Assembly (NCBI GenBank): GCA_046757965.1
Contig: JBHHZI010000019.1
Coordinates: forward strand, 1 to 31,039
Direction of reading: 5' to 3'
Length of the DNA: 31,039 bases
DNA from: JBHHZI01 sp046757965
Lineage (GTDB): Bacteria; Acidobacteriota; Polarisedimenticolia; SMYD01
Shown: positions 8,078 through 16,390 of the stretch, piece by piece
Position numbering within the stretch: the stretch's first letter is position 1
How the letters are laid out: each line of letters starts with the position of its first letter
Notes under the pieces: model-generated
The model's input: the letters and a program-made list of their open reading frames with translations, nothing else
Database searches by the model: none
What the model was told of the DNA's origin: nothing
Translations under genes and position numbers: made by a program

Positions 8078-9325
8078 ATGTCAGCGACCCCCCCTCTGCA
8101 CCCTTCCCTCCCCTTGCCGGGAACCGCCGCCCTGGACGGCGTCTCGACCACGGCCGTCCACGGCGGCAGCGGCCGGCCGCCGGTTCACGATGCGATCCCC
8201 CCCCCGGTCGTGCTGTCGTCAACCTACCGGTTCCGGAACACCGCGGAGCTGCTCGCCTTCCGGCGCGACCATCTGCGCCGGGAGGAGTATGGCCGCTACG
8301 GCAACCCCACCGTGCGCGAGACCGAGGGCAAGCTGGCCGCGCTGGAGGCCGGCACGACCAGCACGCACGACCTGGACGCCCTGGTATTCGCCTCGGGCAT
8401 GACTGCCATCACCACGCTGCTGCTGGCGCTGCTGCGTTCCGGTAGCCATCTGATCCTCACCGACGATGGCTACCGCCGCACCCGACAGTTCGTGTCCACC
8501 TTTCTCGGCCGGCTGGGCATCGCTCACACCATCGTTCCGGCTACTGACCAGGCAGCCCTGGAGAGCGCGATCCGGCCCGAGACGCGCGTGCTCGTGACCG
8601 AGCTGCCGACCAATCCTTTTCTGCGGGTTCCGGACCTTCGACCTCTCGTCGACCTGACACACCGGCACCGCATCCGCACCATCATCGACGCCACCTTCGC
8701 CACGCCGTACAACCTGCGCCCGCTGGAGCACGGTGCGGACTTCGTGGTCCACAGCGCCACCAAGTACCTCGGTGGACATCACGACCTGCTCGCCGGTGTG
8801 GTGGTCGGCCGGCCGGATGCCATCGCGGCCCTGCGGGAGCTCCAGGGCGTTCTCGGCGGCATCAGCGACCCGCATGCGGCCTATCTCCTGCACCGCGGTC
8901 TGCGAACCTTCGCCCTGCGCATGGAGCGCCATAACACCAACGGGCTCGCCGTCGCCACCTTTCTCGAAACCCATCCAAGGGTCCGGCGTGTGTTCTATCC
9001 CGGCCTGCCGTCTCATCCGGACCATGCGGTGGCCACCGCGCTGATGCGTGGACATGGCGGCGTGGTGTCGTTCGAGATCGATGGTGATGGAGAGGAGACC
9101 GCCCGCTTCGTCGACGGGTTGCACCTGGCCGCCATCGCGCCGAGTCTCGGCGGGGTGGACACGCTCGTCGAACAACCCGCACTGATGAGCTACCACGAGC
9201 TGACCGCCGACCAGCGACGCCATCTCGGCATCACCGACAATCTGGTCCGCCTGGCCTGCGGCATCGAGGACACCGATGACCTCGTCAACGACCTGCGATT
9301 GGGGCTTGCACAGATCCATGGTTGA
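8078..9325 (+). CDS. metY: Cystathionine gamma-synthase / O-acylhomoserine sulfhydrylase family PLP enzyme
   Basis: 415 residues of the Cys/Met-metabolism PLP family. Visible: S-T-x-A-V-H-G-G near the start, Y-G-R-Y-G-N-P-T, F-A-S-G-M-A/T-A, and the PLP lysine Lys229 in S-A-T-K-Y-L-G-G-H-H-D. The family covers cystathionine gamma-synthase (MetB) and O-acetylhomoserine sulfhydrylase (MetY) and the two cannot be separated by eye. Position between sulfite reductase and a JAMM/sulfur-carrier pair argues for MetY using carrier-bound sulfide; the symbol is given on that basis only. ATG 8078 has AAAGGGA upstream. The stop overlaps the aspartokinase start by eight bases, indicating coupling. Confidence 0.8.
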   Translation: MSATPPLHPSLPLPGTAALDGVSTTAVHGGSGRPPVHDAIPPPVVLSSTYRFRNTAELLAFRRDHLRREEYGRYGNPTVRETEGKLAALEAGTTSTHDLDALVFASGMTAITTLLLALLRSGSHLILTDDGYRRTRQFVSTFLGRLGIAHTIVPATDQAALESAIRPETRVLVTELPTNPFLRVPDLRPLVDLTHRHRIRTIIDATFATPYNLRPLEHGADFVVHSATKYLGGHHDLLAGVVVGRPDAIAALRELQGVLGGISDPHAAYLLHRGLRTFALRMERHNTNGLAVATFLETHPRVRRVFYPGLPSHPDHAVATALMRGHGGVVSFEIDGDGEETARFVDGLHLAAIAPSLGGVDTLVEQPALMSYHELTADQRRHLGITDNLVRLACGIEDTDDLVNDLRLGLAQIHG

Positions 9326-10730
9326 CGATCGGATAGCCCCGACCATCATGAAGTTCGGCGGCTCCTCGGTCGGCTCGGCGGCAAGCCTGCTGCGGGTCGT
9401 CGACATCATCGCCAGCCGGGCAGCAGCCGACACGGTGGTGGTCGTGGTCTCGGCGCTGGCCGGGGTGACCGACATCCTGGAGCGTGCCGCGCGTCCGGTT
9501 CCTGACATCGATCTCCCCGCCCTGCTGCACCGCCACCGTCGCCTGCTGCAGGCGGTGGCCACGGGAACCGCCGCGGGGAAGGCAGAGCGGATGCTCCAGA
9601 TCCGCATCGCCGAGCTCCGGCGTCTCGTGGGCCGTGGGGATCGGCGATGGCCCGCGCGTCCGGCGTGGCAGGCCGCGGTCCTCGCGACCGGCGAACGGCT
9701 CTCGGCCCCCATTCTCACCGCGGCCCTGGCCACCCGCGGCATCGATGCGGTGACCGTCGACGGCTCCGAGGTCGTGCCCACGGACTCCACCTACATCGAT
9801 GCCGCCATCGACTGGGGCCGCACGGCCCGACGAGTCGATCTCCTGCGCATCCTTCTGGCCGGCGGCATGACGCCGGTCGTCACGGGCCATCTCGGTGCCG
9901 ACCACCGGGGAATCACGACCACCCTCGGTCGCGGAGGCTCCGACACCACGGCAAGCGTTCTCGGCTGTGTGCTCGGTGCCCGGCGCATCGAGATCTGGAC
10001 CGATGTCGACGGCATCGCCGCGCGCGATCCCCGACATGATCCGGAGGCCCGGTTTCGGTCCTGGCTGAGCTACGCGGAGGCCGATGAACTCGCCGGAGCC
10101 GGCGCGCGCGTGCTGCACGTAAAGAGCGTCCCACCCGCCGCGCGCCACGGCATCCCCCTGGTGGTCCGCAACACGTTCCGACCCGATGCCCCGGGCACGC
10201 AGGTGAGCCACCGCCCCGAGGAACCGTTAATCGAGGAGAACACGACCATGCCCAGCATCCGGATCCCCCGCCCGGTTCTGACCCGAATCGAGGCGCACGC
10301 CGTCACCGCATACCCATTCGAGGGATGCGGCGCCCTGTTCGGTCCCGGCCCTCGTGACATCCGGGACATGCTTCTGCTTCCGAACACGGAAAGCGACCGG
10401 CCTCGTACGTTTTTTCGCATCGCACCCGAGGACTATCTCAGGGCCGAAGGCTTCGCCGACCGGCATGCGCTCCGCCTGCTCGGCTTCTGGCACAGCCATC
10501 CGGACGGCAGCAACCGGCCCTCGGTCAGCGACCGGCAACATACCTGCCCGGGTCTGCTGACCTGCATCATCGACATGCCCGGTGGCCGGCCGGGAACGCT
10601 ACGGGCCTGGACGATTGCTCGCGAGGACGCGCCGTTCACCGCGGCCCGGCTGACCTGCGCGGAGATCGCGACCGGCGCAAGCACGCCGCTCCGCTCTGCC
10701 GGCAGGACGGGTCCCGAGGGCCGGCCATGA
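9318..10730 (+). CDS. Aspartokinase fused to a JAMM/MPN+ metalloprotease domain
   Basis: A single open frame of 470 residues. Residues of about 10-305 are an aspartate kinase: M-K-F-G-G-S-S-V-G, then G-R-G-G-S-D-T-T-A; no C-terminal ACT domains follow, so feedback inhibition by Lys/Thr is unlikely. Residues 311-470 are a JAMM protease with Glu335 (E-G-C-G), H-S-H-P at 392-395, Ser402 and Asp405: the exact H-x-H-x7-S-x2-D zinc pattern. The JAMM half resembles Mec+/HcyD, which release amino acids from, or trim, a sulfur carrier. An internal ATG at 10248, with GAGGAG about nine bases upstream, could also give a free JAMM protein. The kinase would feed the homoserine branch used by the PLP enzyme. 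Confidence 0.8.
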   Translation: MVDDRIAPTIMKFGGSSVGSAASLLRVVDIIASRAAADTVVVVVSALAGVTDILERAARPVPDIDLPALLHRHRRLLQAVATGTAAGKAERMLQIRIAELRRLVGRGDRRWPARPAWQAAVLATGERLSAPILTAALATRGIDAVTVDGSEVVPTDSTYIDAAIDWGRTARRVDLLRILLAGGMTPVVTGHLGADHRGITTTLGRGGSDTTASVLGCVLGARRIEIWTDVDGIAARDPRHDPEARFRSWLSYAEADELAGAGARVLHVKSVPPAARHGIPLVVRNTFRPDAPGTQVSHRPEEPLIEENTTMPSIRIPRPVLTRIEAHAVTAYPFEGCGALFGPGPRDIRDMLLLPNTESDRPRTFFRIAPEDYLRAEGFADRHALRLLGFWHSHPDGSNRPSVSDRQHTCPGLLTCIIDMPGGRPGTLRAWTIAREDAPFTAARLTCAEIATGASTPLRSAGRTGPEGRP

Positions 10731-10820
10731 TGTTCACGCGGACGGCAGGCACGACGGGATGAGTCTAGACGACCAGACCCGCAGATACCTTGTGACCTGG
10801 ATCAGGAAAAGGAGACTTCC

Positions 10821-12266
10821 ATGAGCGTTCATGTCCGTATTCCCACACCACTGCGAGGCTGCACCGAGGAAAACGCTGTCGTCGAGGCGTCCGGGGCCAA
10901 CGTGGGCGCCGTTCTCGAGGCCGCCTTCGTCCGCTACCCGGCGCTGCGGGAGCGCGTTCTCGATGGCGAGGGCCACGTGCACCAATTCGTCAACCTGTTT
11001 GTCAACGGCGACGATGTCCGTTTCGATGGCGGTCTGGGAGCGCTGGTGAGCGATGGCGACGAGCTCACCATCGTGCCGGCCATCGCCGGCGGCTCGACAG
11101 GTTTTCCGACTCTCGCCGCGGAATCCGAACTCACGCATGACGAGATCCTGCGCTACTCGCGTCACGTCATCCTCCCCGAGGTGACCATGGCGGGACAGCG
11201 CCGCCTGAAGGGGGGGCGCGTGCTGCTCATCGGGGTCGGCGGACTGGGCTCGCCGGCGGCCCTCTACCTGGCCGCCGCCGGTGTCGGCAAGCTGGGGCTG
11301 GTGGATTTCGACACGGTCGATGCCACCAATCTCCAGCGCCAGATCCTGCACGACACTCACGCCGTCGGCCATTCCAAGCTGGACAGCGCGGTCGCCCGGC
11401 TGTCCGCCCTCAATCCGTGCATCGACATCGAGACGTACGAGGAGCCGTTCACCAGCGACAATGCTCTCGACATCCTGGCGCACTACGATGTTGTTCTGGA
11501 CGGCACCGACAACTTCCCCACCCGCTACCTCACCAACGACGCCGCCTACCTCGCCGGCAAGCCGAACGTGTACGGCTCGATCTTTCGCTTCGAGGGCCAG
11601 GCCAGCGTCTTCTGGCCCGACCGCGGCCCGTGTTACCGGTGCCTCTACCCATCGCCGCCGCCGCCCGGGATGGTGCCGAGCTGCGCCGAGGGCGGCGTGC
11701 TCGGCGTGCTCCCCGGTGTGATCGGCTGCCTGCAGGCCACCGAGGTGATCAAGATTCTCCTGGGTGTCGGCAAACCGCTCGTCGGCCGCCTGCTGACCTA
11801 CGATGCCCTGCAGATGCGCTTTGGCATGCTGACATTGCGCCAGGATCCCGCCTGCCCCCTGTGCGGGCCGTCAGCCACCATTGATCATCTCGAGGATCTG
11901 ATCCTCTCCTGCGACGTCCCGGTGAATGCCGATGAGGCAGACGACGCCATCGTGGACATCGAGCCGGCCGCAGTGGTCCAGCGCCTGGCGGCCGGCGAAT
12001 CACTGGAGATACTCGATGTGCGCGAAGAGCATGAGGCCGAGATCTGCCGCATAGACAGCGCTCGCCTCATCCCTCTGCGTTCGCTGGAGGCGCACCTCGC
12101 TGACCTCGACCCCACCGTCACCTACGTCGTTCACTGCAAGAGCGGCAAGCGCTCGCGCCAGGCTATTGACCAGCTCCGCGCCGCCGGTTTCGCGCACCTC
12201 TACAACCTGCGTGGGGGCATCCTCGCGTGGGCCGACCAGGTGGACCCAACCCTGGCGCGGTACTAG
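10821..12266 (+). CDS. ThiS/MoaD-like sulfur carrier fused to ThiF/MoeB E1 enzyme and rhodanese
   Basis: 481 residues in three parts. Residues 1-91 are a beta-grasp sulfur carrier ending in A-I-A-G-G (Gly90-Gly91), here followed by further sequence instead of a stop. Residues of about 105-350 are an E1-type adenylating enzyme: G-V-G-G-L-G-S nucleotide loop (138-144), zinc pairs C-Y-R-C (271-274) and C-P-L-C (345-348), and a conserved Cys288. Residues of about 380-475 are a rhodanese with active-site Cys439 in H-C-K-S-G-K-R-S-R. It should adenylate the carrier C-terminus and load sulfur as a thiocarboxylate. Because the Gly-Gly is internal, activation requires cleavage, plausibly by the JAMM domain encoded just upstream. 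ATG 10821 has AAGGAG seven bases before it. Confidence 0.85.
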   Translation: MSVHVRIPTPLRGCTEENAVVEASGANVGAVLEAAFVRYPALRERVLDGEGHVHQFVNLFVNGDDVRFDGGLGALVSDGDELTIVPAIAGGSTGFPTLAAESELTHDEILRYSRHVILPEVTMAGQRRLKGGRVLLIGVGGLGSPAALYLAAAGVGKLGLVDFDTVDATNLQRQILHDTHAVGHSKLDSAVARLSALNPCIDIETYEEPFTSDNALDILAHYDVVLDGTDNFPTRYLTNDAAYLAGKPNVYGSIFRFEGQASVFWPDRGPCYRCLYPSPPPPGMVPSCAEGGVLGVLPGVIGCLQATEVIKILLGVGKPLVGRLLTYDALQMRFGMLTLRQDPACPLCGPSATIDHLEDLILSCDVPVNADEADDAIVDIEPAAVVQRLAAGESLEILDVREEHEAEICRIDSARLIPLRSLEAHLADLDPTVTYVVHCKSGKRSRQAIDQLRAAGFAHLYNLRGGILAWADQVDPTLARY

Positions 12267-12518
12267 CCCGATGGGACGATGACACGATGGGAAACCAGAA
12301 ACAGGAATGTTGCCCCTGACCCCTCGCCGCCTGTTTCCCAGACGGTCATGGGAACCCGTCATGCAGTGGAATGCGCCAGCTTGCAGCCAAGCGACCTGAC
12401 CGGCGGTCGATTCCGAACCGTGGTGTTGCATGCAAGGCGCTCGAACTTGGCCGGGGGCCTCGGATGTGCGGGCGAGCCCCGGGAACCGAGTGCACCGTCC
12501 GGACGGGGACAGCGTCTT
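12267..12518. other. Intergenic stretch between the sulfur operon and the MopE-type remnant
   Basis: No convincing gene. It holds some short inverted repeats (for example GAAACAGG with CCTGTTTC) but no stem followed by a T-run, so no terminator is called. Confidence 0.4.
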
Positions 12519-14877
12519 TTAGTAATGATGCCGGAGACGGTCCGACAGGAGACGATCGGACAGACCCGAACCCAGCAAACACGCCCCTCGGCGTTTGTTT
12601 CCAATCACTTGCGGTACACGCTCCTTCTTGGCGCGCCACTCACCGGACTTGACCTCGAGGTCGAGGGGTCCGAGGGTGGCGGTGCCGGGGAAGCCCTGCA
12701 GACCCACGGCGAGATCGAGGTCCAGGGTGCGCGGCAAGGTGGTCATCCCGGCCGGGAACAGCGCCGGGTCGATGTTTACCTTGATCTGAAAGCGGCCAAC
12801 CGACCCGACCAGGTGTGGTCCCACCACGATCTGATCCATGATCGTCCCGCTGAAGGTGATCACCGAGGTGTCCATCAAACCCCCGGAAACCGTCACCGTG
12901 AATTCCCTCTCGGGAACATCGATCTCGATGGGGACATCGGCCGTGACCGTGCCGTCAGCGGCCACGTTGACCGTACCCAGTCCATCGATGTCGAGGGTGA
13001 ACGCCCCCGGCATGGCAAGATTTCCCTGCTTGTCCTCTCCCAGATCGATCTCCAGGACCGTCTCGGTGGTCATGATGAGACGGCTCTTCAGGGTGACCGG
13101 GGCGCTCGCCAGTGTGGCATCGAACCGCATGCCCTTCCAGTCCACGTTGAACTTCGTGATGCCCAGGGGCGCCATCGGATCGATGAACTTCCACTCCTTC
13201 GCCTGAGTTCCCTCCGGGACGAACGGAATCGCGACGGGCGGCGTGGCCAGGATACTGAGTCCCGCCACCTGGATGTCGACATCGGCCTGCGCGAAGACCT
13301 CGCTGAAGTTGACCCCTACTGGCAGACCGACCTCACCGCTCATCTGCAGCCTTGCGTCACCCTGGTCGAACTTCACCTTCGCATCCTCGATCTGAAGGGA
13401 CGCCAGCGCTGCCGGCAGGAGATTGATGGTGCGCGTGACCTCGTCAAACGCGCCGAGCGGATCGGTGACTCGCAACGTCACCGTGTGAGATCCCAGTGGC
13501 AGCGCGATCTCGATGGTCCCGCAGGTGGTGAATGACCCGTCGCAGGAAACGCCGCCGTCCACGGCCCACCGGAAGCCGAGCGAGGTGATCGGGTCGTCCG
13601 GATCCACGGAACCGGAGCCGTCCAGCCGCACCAGGACATCGGTTCCGGTGTCGGTGAGCTGGACGGTGGCGACGTCTGCCACTGGCGGCCTGTTCTGGCA
13701 CTCGACAGCCTCGAGGTCCGCCAGGCCGTGGCAGTCGTCGTCGATGCCATTGTCGCAGATCTCCGTCGCGGCGGGGTTGATGGCCGCATTCTGATCGGCG
13801 CAGTCGAACGCCGACCCTGCCGCCGGACACAGCGCGAATCCGTCGCCGTCCTCGTCGATGGTCGGGTCGCCCACCGGCAGGCCTTCATCGATCAGACCAT
13901 CTCCATCGTCGTCGATGCCGTTGCAGACCTCGATGGCGGCCGGATTGACCGCCGCGAGCTGATCGTTGCAATCAAGCGGGTTTCCCGGCGCCGGACAGAG
14001 CGAGAAGCCATCTCCGTCCACATCCACCGTCGGGTCGGTCACCGGCAACCCCTCGTCGATCAGCCCATCGCCGTCGTCGTCCAGTCCGTTGCAGATCTCG
14101 TTCTGCCGGGCGCAGGTCACCTTCACCGGTGACCAGCGGCCCGTGCCGCGCAGCAGCGTGCTGCCAGGGGTGACGGAGTCGGTCACGTCCATGAACGGCG
14201 GGAACGTCATGGTCGTCGCATCGAACGACGACAGCAGCAGGTGCAGCGCCGGGTCGAACGGCCCATCCTTCACGTAGGTCATCTCTGTGCTGCCGGCGAT
14301 GGTCGAGTCGATGGTCAGCACGCGACAATCGACGGGAACATCCGGCGGCGGTGGCTCGAAGCCAGCCGGCAGCGTCGGGTCGGCCTGGGATACCGTGAAG
14401 GTCGTCGAACCGGCGCCTGGTGTGAACCCCACCGCCACGGAGAGGGTCAGATTCGTCGCGGCGGCATCGAGCGTCACGCTGGCCAGACCGGTGTCGTTCA
14501 CCCGGATGTCCGATGCGGTGCCGTTGACGACGCCGTTCTCGGCCACACCGCTGCACTCCGGCGGCAAGGCATCACAGCCCTCGTCGATGACGCCGTCACA
14601 GTCGTCGTCGATGCCGTTGCACTCCTCCAGGGCAGCCGGATTGATCGAGGCGATCTCGTCATTGCAATCAACGGGATCGCCCGGTGCCGGGCAGAGGGAG
14701 AAGCCGTCGCCGTCGACGTCCACCGTCGGGTCATTCACCGGCAGTCCCTCGTCGATCAGCCCATCGCCGTCATCGTCGAGACCGTTGCAGATCTCGGCCT
14801 GGATGGCGCAAGAGACCTTCCCGTCGACCACCGGCCGGTGCCGCGCAGGAGCGTGCTCCCCGGAGCCACCGATTCCG
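12519..14877 (-). pseudogene. MopE-type metal-binding repeat protein, 5'-truncated and frameshifted
   Basis: The readable frame from about 14825 down to 12519 encodes repeats of the putative metal-binding MopE type: N-G-x-D-D-D-G-D-G-L-I-D-E-G, then D-P-T-x-D-x-D-G-D-G-F and D-C-N/A-D-x-x-A-x-I-N-P-A-A. There are three full copies and two partial ones. A Cys-rich spacer domain of about 140 residues separates copy 1 from copies 2-3. A PKD-like domain (L-D-G-S-G-S-V-D-P-D-D-P) and a beta-rich C-terminal domain follow. Such proteins are secreted, Ca/Cu-binding surface proteins. No signal peptide is left: the 5' end is fused to a kinase fragment near 14889. Comparison with the internal repeat shows a one-base loss near 14823 that shifts the frame. 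Confidence 0.7.
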
Positions 14878-14890
14878 TCACATCGACGAC
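13985..14890 (-). repeat. Approx. 200-bp direct repeat pair within the MopE-type gene
   Basis: The segments of about 13985-14195 and 14680-14885 are similar along their whole length and lie about 690 bases apart. Each encodes the end of the spacer domain (D-V-T-x-S-V-x-P-G-S-T-L-L-R-G-T-G-R-W-S) plus a MopE motif. The similarity stops abruptly at about 14885, where the kinase fragment begins. Confidence 0.65.
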
Positions 14891-15012
14891 TTGATGGCGA
14901 CATCCCGGCCGAGAACGGTGTCGGTGGCCCGCCAGACGACACCCATGCCACCGGCGCCGATCCGGGCGCGGATCTCGTACTGCAGCAGCTTCTGACCGAC
15001 GTCCACGGCCAT
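14878..15012 (-). pseudogene. N-terminal fragment of a PknB-like Ser/Thr protein kinase
   Basis: 44 codons from ATG 15012 (GGGGG just upstream) to TGA 14878-14880. The sequence Y-E-I-R-A-R-I-G-A-G-G-M-G-V-V-W-R-A is the kinase glycine loop and is followed by D-V-A-I-K, the ATP-anchoring lysine. Immediately after that Lys the sequence switches into the MopE-type gene and a stop appears after S-S-M. The rest of the kinase is absent. This is either a real deletion fusing two genes or an assembly chimera. Confidence 0.75.
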
Positions 15013-15231
15013 GCGTCCCCCTGACGAAGCTTCAGGACCGCCGCATTATACCCGGTGGAGGGATGGACCTGCCCCGGCGCCGACGCCGCTGGCAGCCGGT
15101 CAGACGCGGGCATGACCTGGCCGATCACATCTTCAGGACAACCGTTCCGGCAGCGTGAGGATGGTCATCAAAGATCCTGGAAGGCACGGGCGACACCCGT
15201 CTCTTCGCGGCTGAGTGCCACACAGTCGTGT

Positions 15232-15648
15232 TCAGGAGCGCTCCGGGACGAACGGCTTGACGAGGCGCACGGTCAGTCGTGCACCGTCCCGGGCGTCGGT
15301 GGCATCTTCCTGCGAGTAGAAGTCGGACGGCGTCAGGTCTTCCGTGCCGTAGAACGCCAGCTCACGGTCCCGTCGGAGCTGCTTGGACACCTTGGCGAGG
15401 CGAGGCGCGTCCTTCTGGAGTTTGTTCGGCAGACGGTCCCGTTCCCCGAGAAGAATCTCCGAGACGTCGTGGATCCGGGGCGCCTCGATGCCGCGCGCCC
15501 GGAGCAGTCCCTTCAGCGCGAGTTCCACGATCTCCTGCGCCTCCCGCACGACGTCCGCCCAGCTTTCGCCGTCGAACAGCACGTCAAGGGCCTTCAATCG
15601 AACGCCGGCACGGCGCACGTAATCCGCCGCGAGATCTCGATTCCTCAT
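15232..15648 (-). CDS. HEPN-domain protein (toxin of an MNT/HEPN pair)
   Basis: 138 residues, all-helical, matching the HEPN family that accompanies minimal nucleotidyltransferases. Visible features are R-N-R-D-L-A-x-D-Y near the N-terminus, W-A-D-V-V-R-E-A-Q-E-I-V-E-L-A-L-K-G-L-L-R in the central helix, and the P-R-I-H-D-V motif with the conserved His. HEPN proteins of such pairs are RNases neutralised by AMPylation by the partner. ATG 15648 begins one base after the stop of the RHH-MNT gene, so the two are co-translated. Confidence 0.8.
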   Translation of the reverse strand: MRNRDLAADYVRRAGVRLKALDVLFDGESWADVVREAQEIVELALKGLLRARGIEAPRIHDVSEILLGERDRLPNKLQKDAPRLAKVSKQLRRDRELAFYGTEDLTPSDFYSQEDATDARDGARLTVRLVKPFVPERS

Positions 15649-15649
15649 C

Positions 15650-16231
15650 TCACGCCACCTCGTTTCTCACCCAGTACGGCTGCCCCTGCGCGAACCTCCG
15701 GACGATGCGTCCGGTGAGAATGTCGCCCCGGATCTGCACGAGCCGGGCGGCGACCCGCAGACCGCGGTCGAACAGGAGAATGCCGTCCATGGCCACCTCG
15801 GCCCACAAGCCCGCCACGGTCTCACCGGGATCGGGAAGATGAACAAACTGCGGCTCCACCGGACGATCTCGACAGCGAAGGGGCTCCGCGTCCCAGGCCC
15901 GGTAAAGCCCACGGCCAAGCCGTACCCGGTCCTCGATGACGATCAGAACATCCACATCCGACCCGTCCACCAGCTCGCCGCGGGACCAGGACCCGAAGAC
16001 CAGGACGCCGACGAGGTCAGCCGCCAGCAGCGCGGCCGCACGCTCGACCACCTGCCCCAGACGGCCCGGGGTCATCACCTGACCCATCGGGGCGGCGAGT
16101 TTCCGGGAACAGTACTCGTTCAGGGACACGCCAGTGTCGCGGGCGGCCTGCCTCAGCAGCGCGTGCAGGCCCGGATCGATGCGCAGCACGAAGCGTCCCG
16201 ACGGCGTCTGATTCCGGTCTCGGCGAACCAT
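15650..16231 (-). CDS. Ribbon-helix-helix domain fused to MNT nucleotidyltransferase (antitoxin)
   Basis: 193 residues. Residues of about 11-46 (G-R-F-V-L-R-I-D-P-G-L-H-A-L-L-R, then V-S-L-N-E-Y-C) resemble the ribbon-helix-helix DNA-binding end of HicB/Arc-type proteins. From about residue 55 it is a minimal nucleotidyltransferase with G80-S81 and the acidic pair Asp92/Asp94 in F-G-S-W-S-R-G-E-L-V-D-G-S-D-V-D. It likely AMPylates and silences the HEPN protein encoded next, and the RHH part offers autoregulation. The ATG lies directly beside the palindrome at 16232-16265. No clear ribosome site precedes it, so the message may be leaderless or nearly so. Confidence 0.8.
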   Translation of the reverse strand: MVRRDRNQTPSGRFVLRIDPGLHALLRQAARDTGVSLNEYCSRKLAAPMGQVMTPGRLGQVVERAAALLAADLVGVLVFGSWSRGELVDGSDVDVLIVIEDRVRLGRGLYRAWDAEPLRCRDRPVEPQFVHLPDPGETVAGLWAEVAMDGILLFDRGLRVAARLVQIRGDILTGRIVRRFAQGQPYWVRNEVA

Positions 16232-16265
16232 TGTAGTATCATGGTATGACTATTATGATACTACA
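16232..16265 (-). promoter_or_regulatory. Operator palindrome upstream of the RHH-MNT/HEPN operon
   Basis: A perfect 11-bp inverted repeat, TGTAGTATCAT at 16232-16242 and ATGATACTACA at 16255-16265, with a 12-base AT-rich spacer. It abuts the start codon of the RHH-containing gene and is far more AT-rich than its surroundings. It overlaps the only plausible promoter, as expected for autorepression. Confidence 0.7.
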
Positions 16266-16390
16266 CGATTGATCACCGACCGTCAACGCGTTTCCGCCCC
16301 ACCGAGCGCCGAGAACCATGGCACGGGGGGGCGCCTACCTGCTTGATCTCGATCGGACCGTGTCCCTACCGGCCCGCAGGCCCTCGCGCG

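Noticed and set aside
12570..12605. Terminator inside the 3' end of the MopE-type frame
   Set aside because: The stem needs a bulge, and no T-run follows on either strand.
12279..13535. A 418-residue plus-strand open frame
   Set aside because: Its composition (many Asp, His, Gln, Arg) is that of an antisense shadow of the repeat-rich MopE-type gene.
14826..15128. Extending the MopE-type protein upstream to an ATG at 15128
   Set aside because: The first hundred residues are a shadow of the kinase fragment in another frame and contain no signal peptide.
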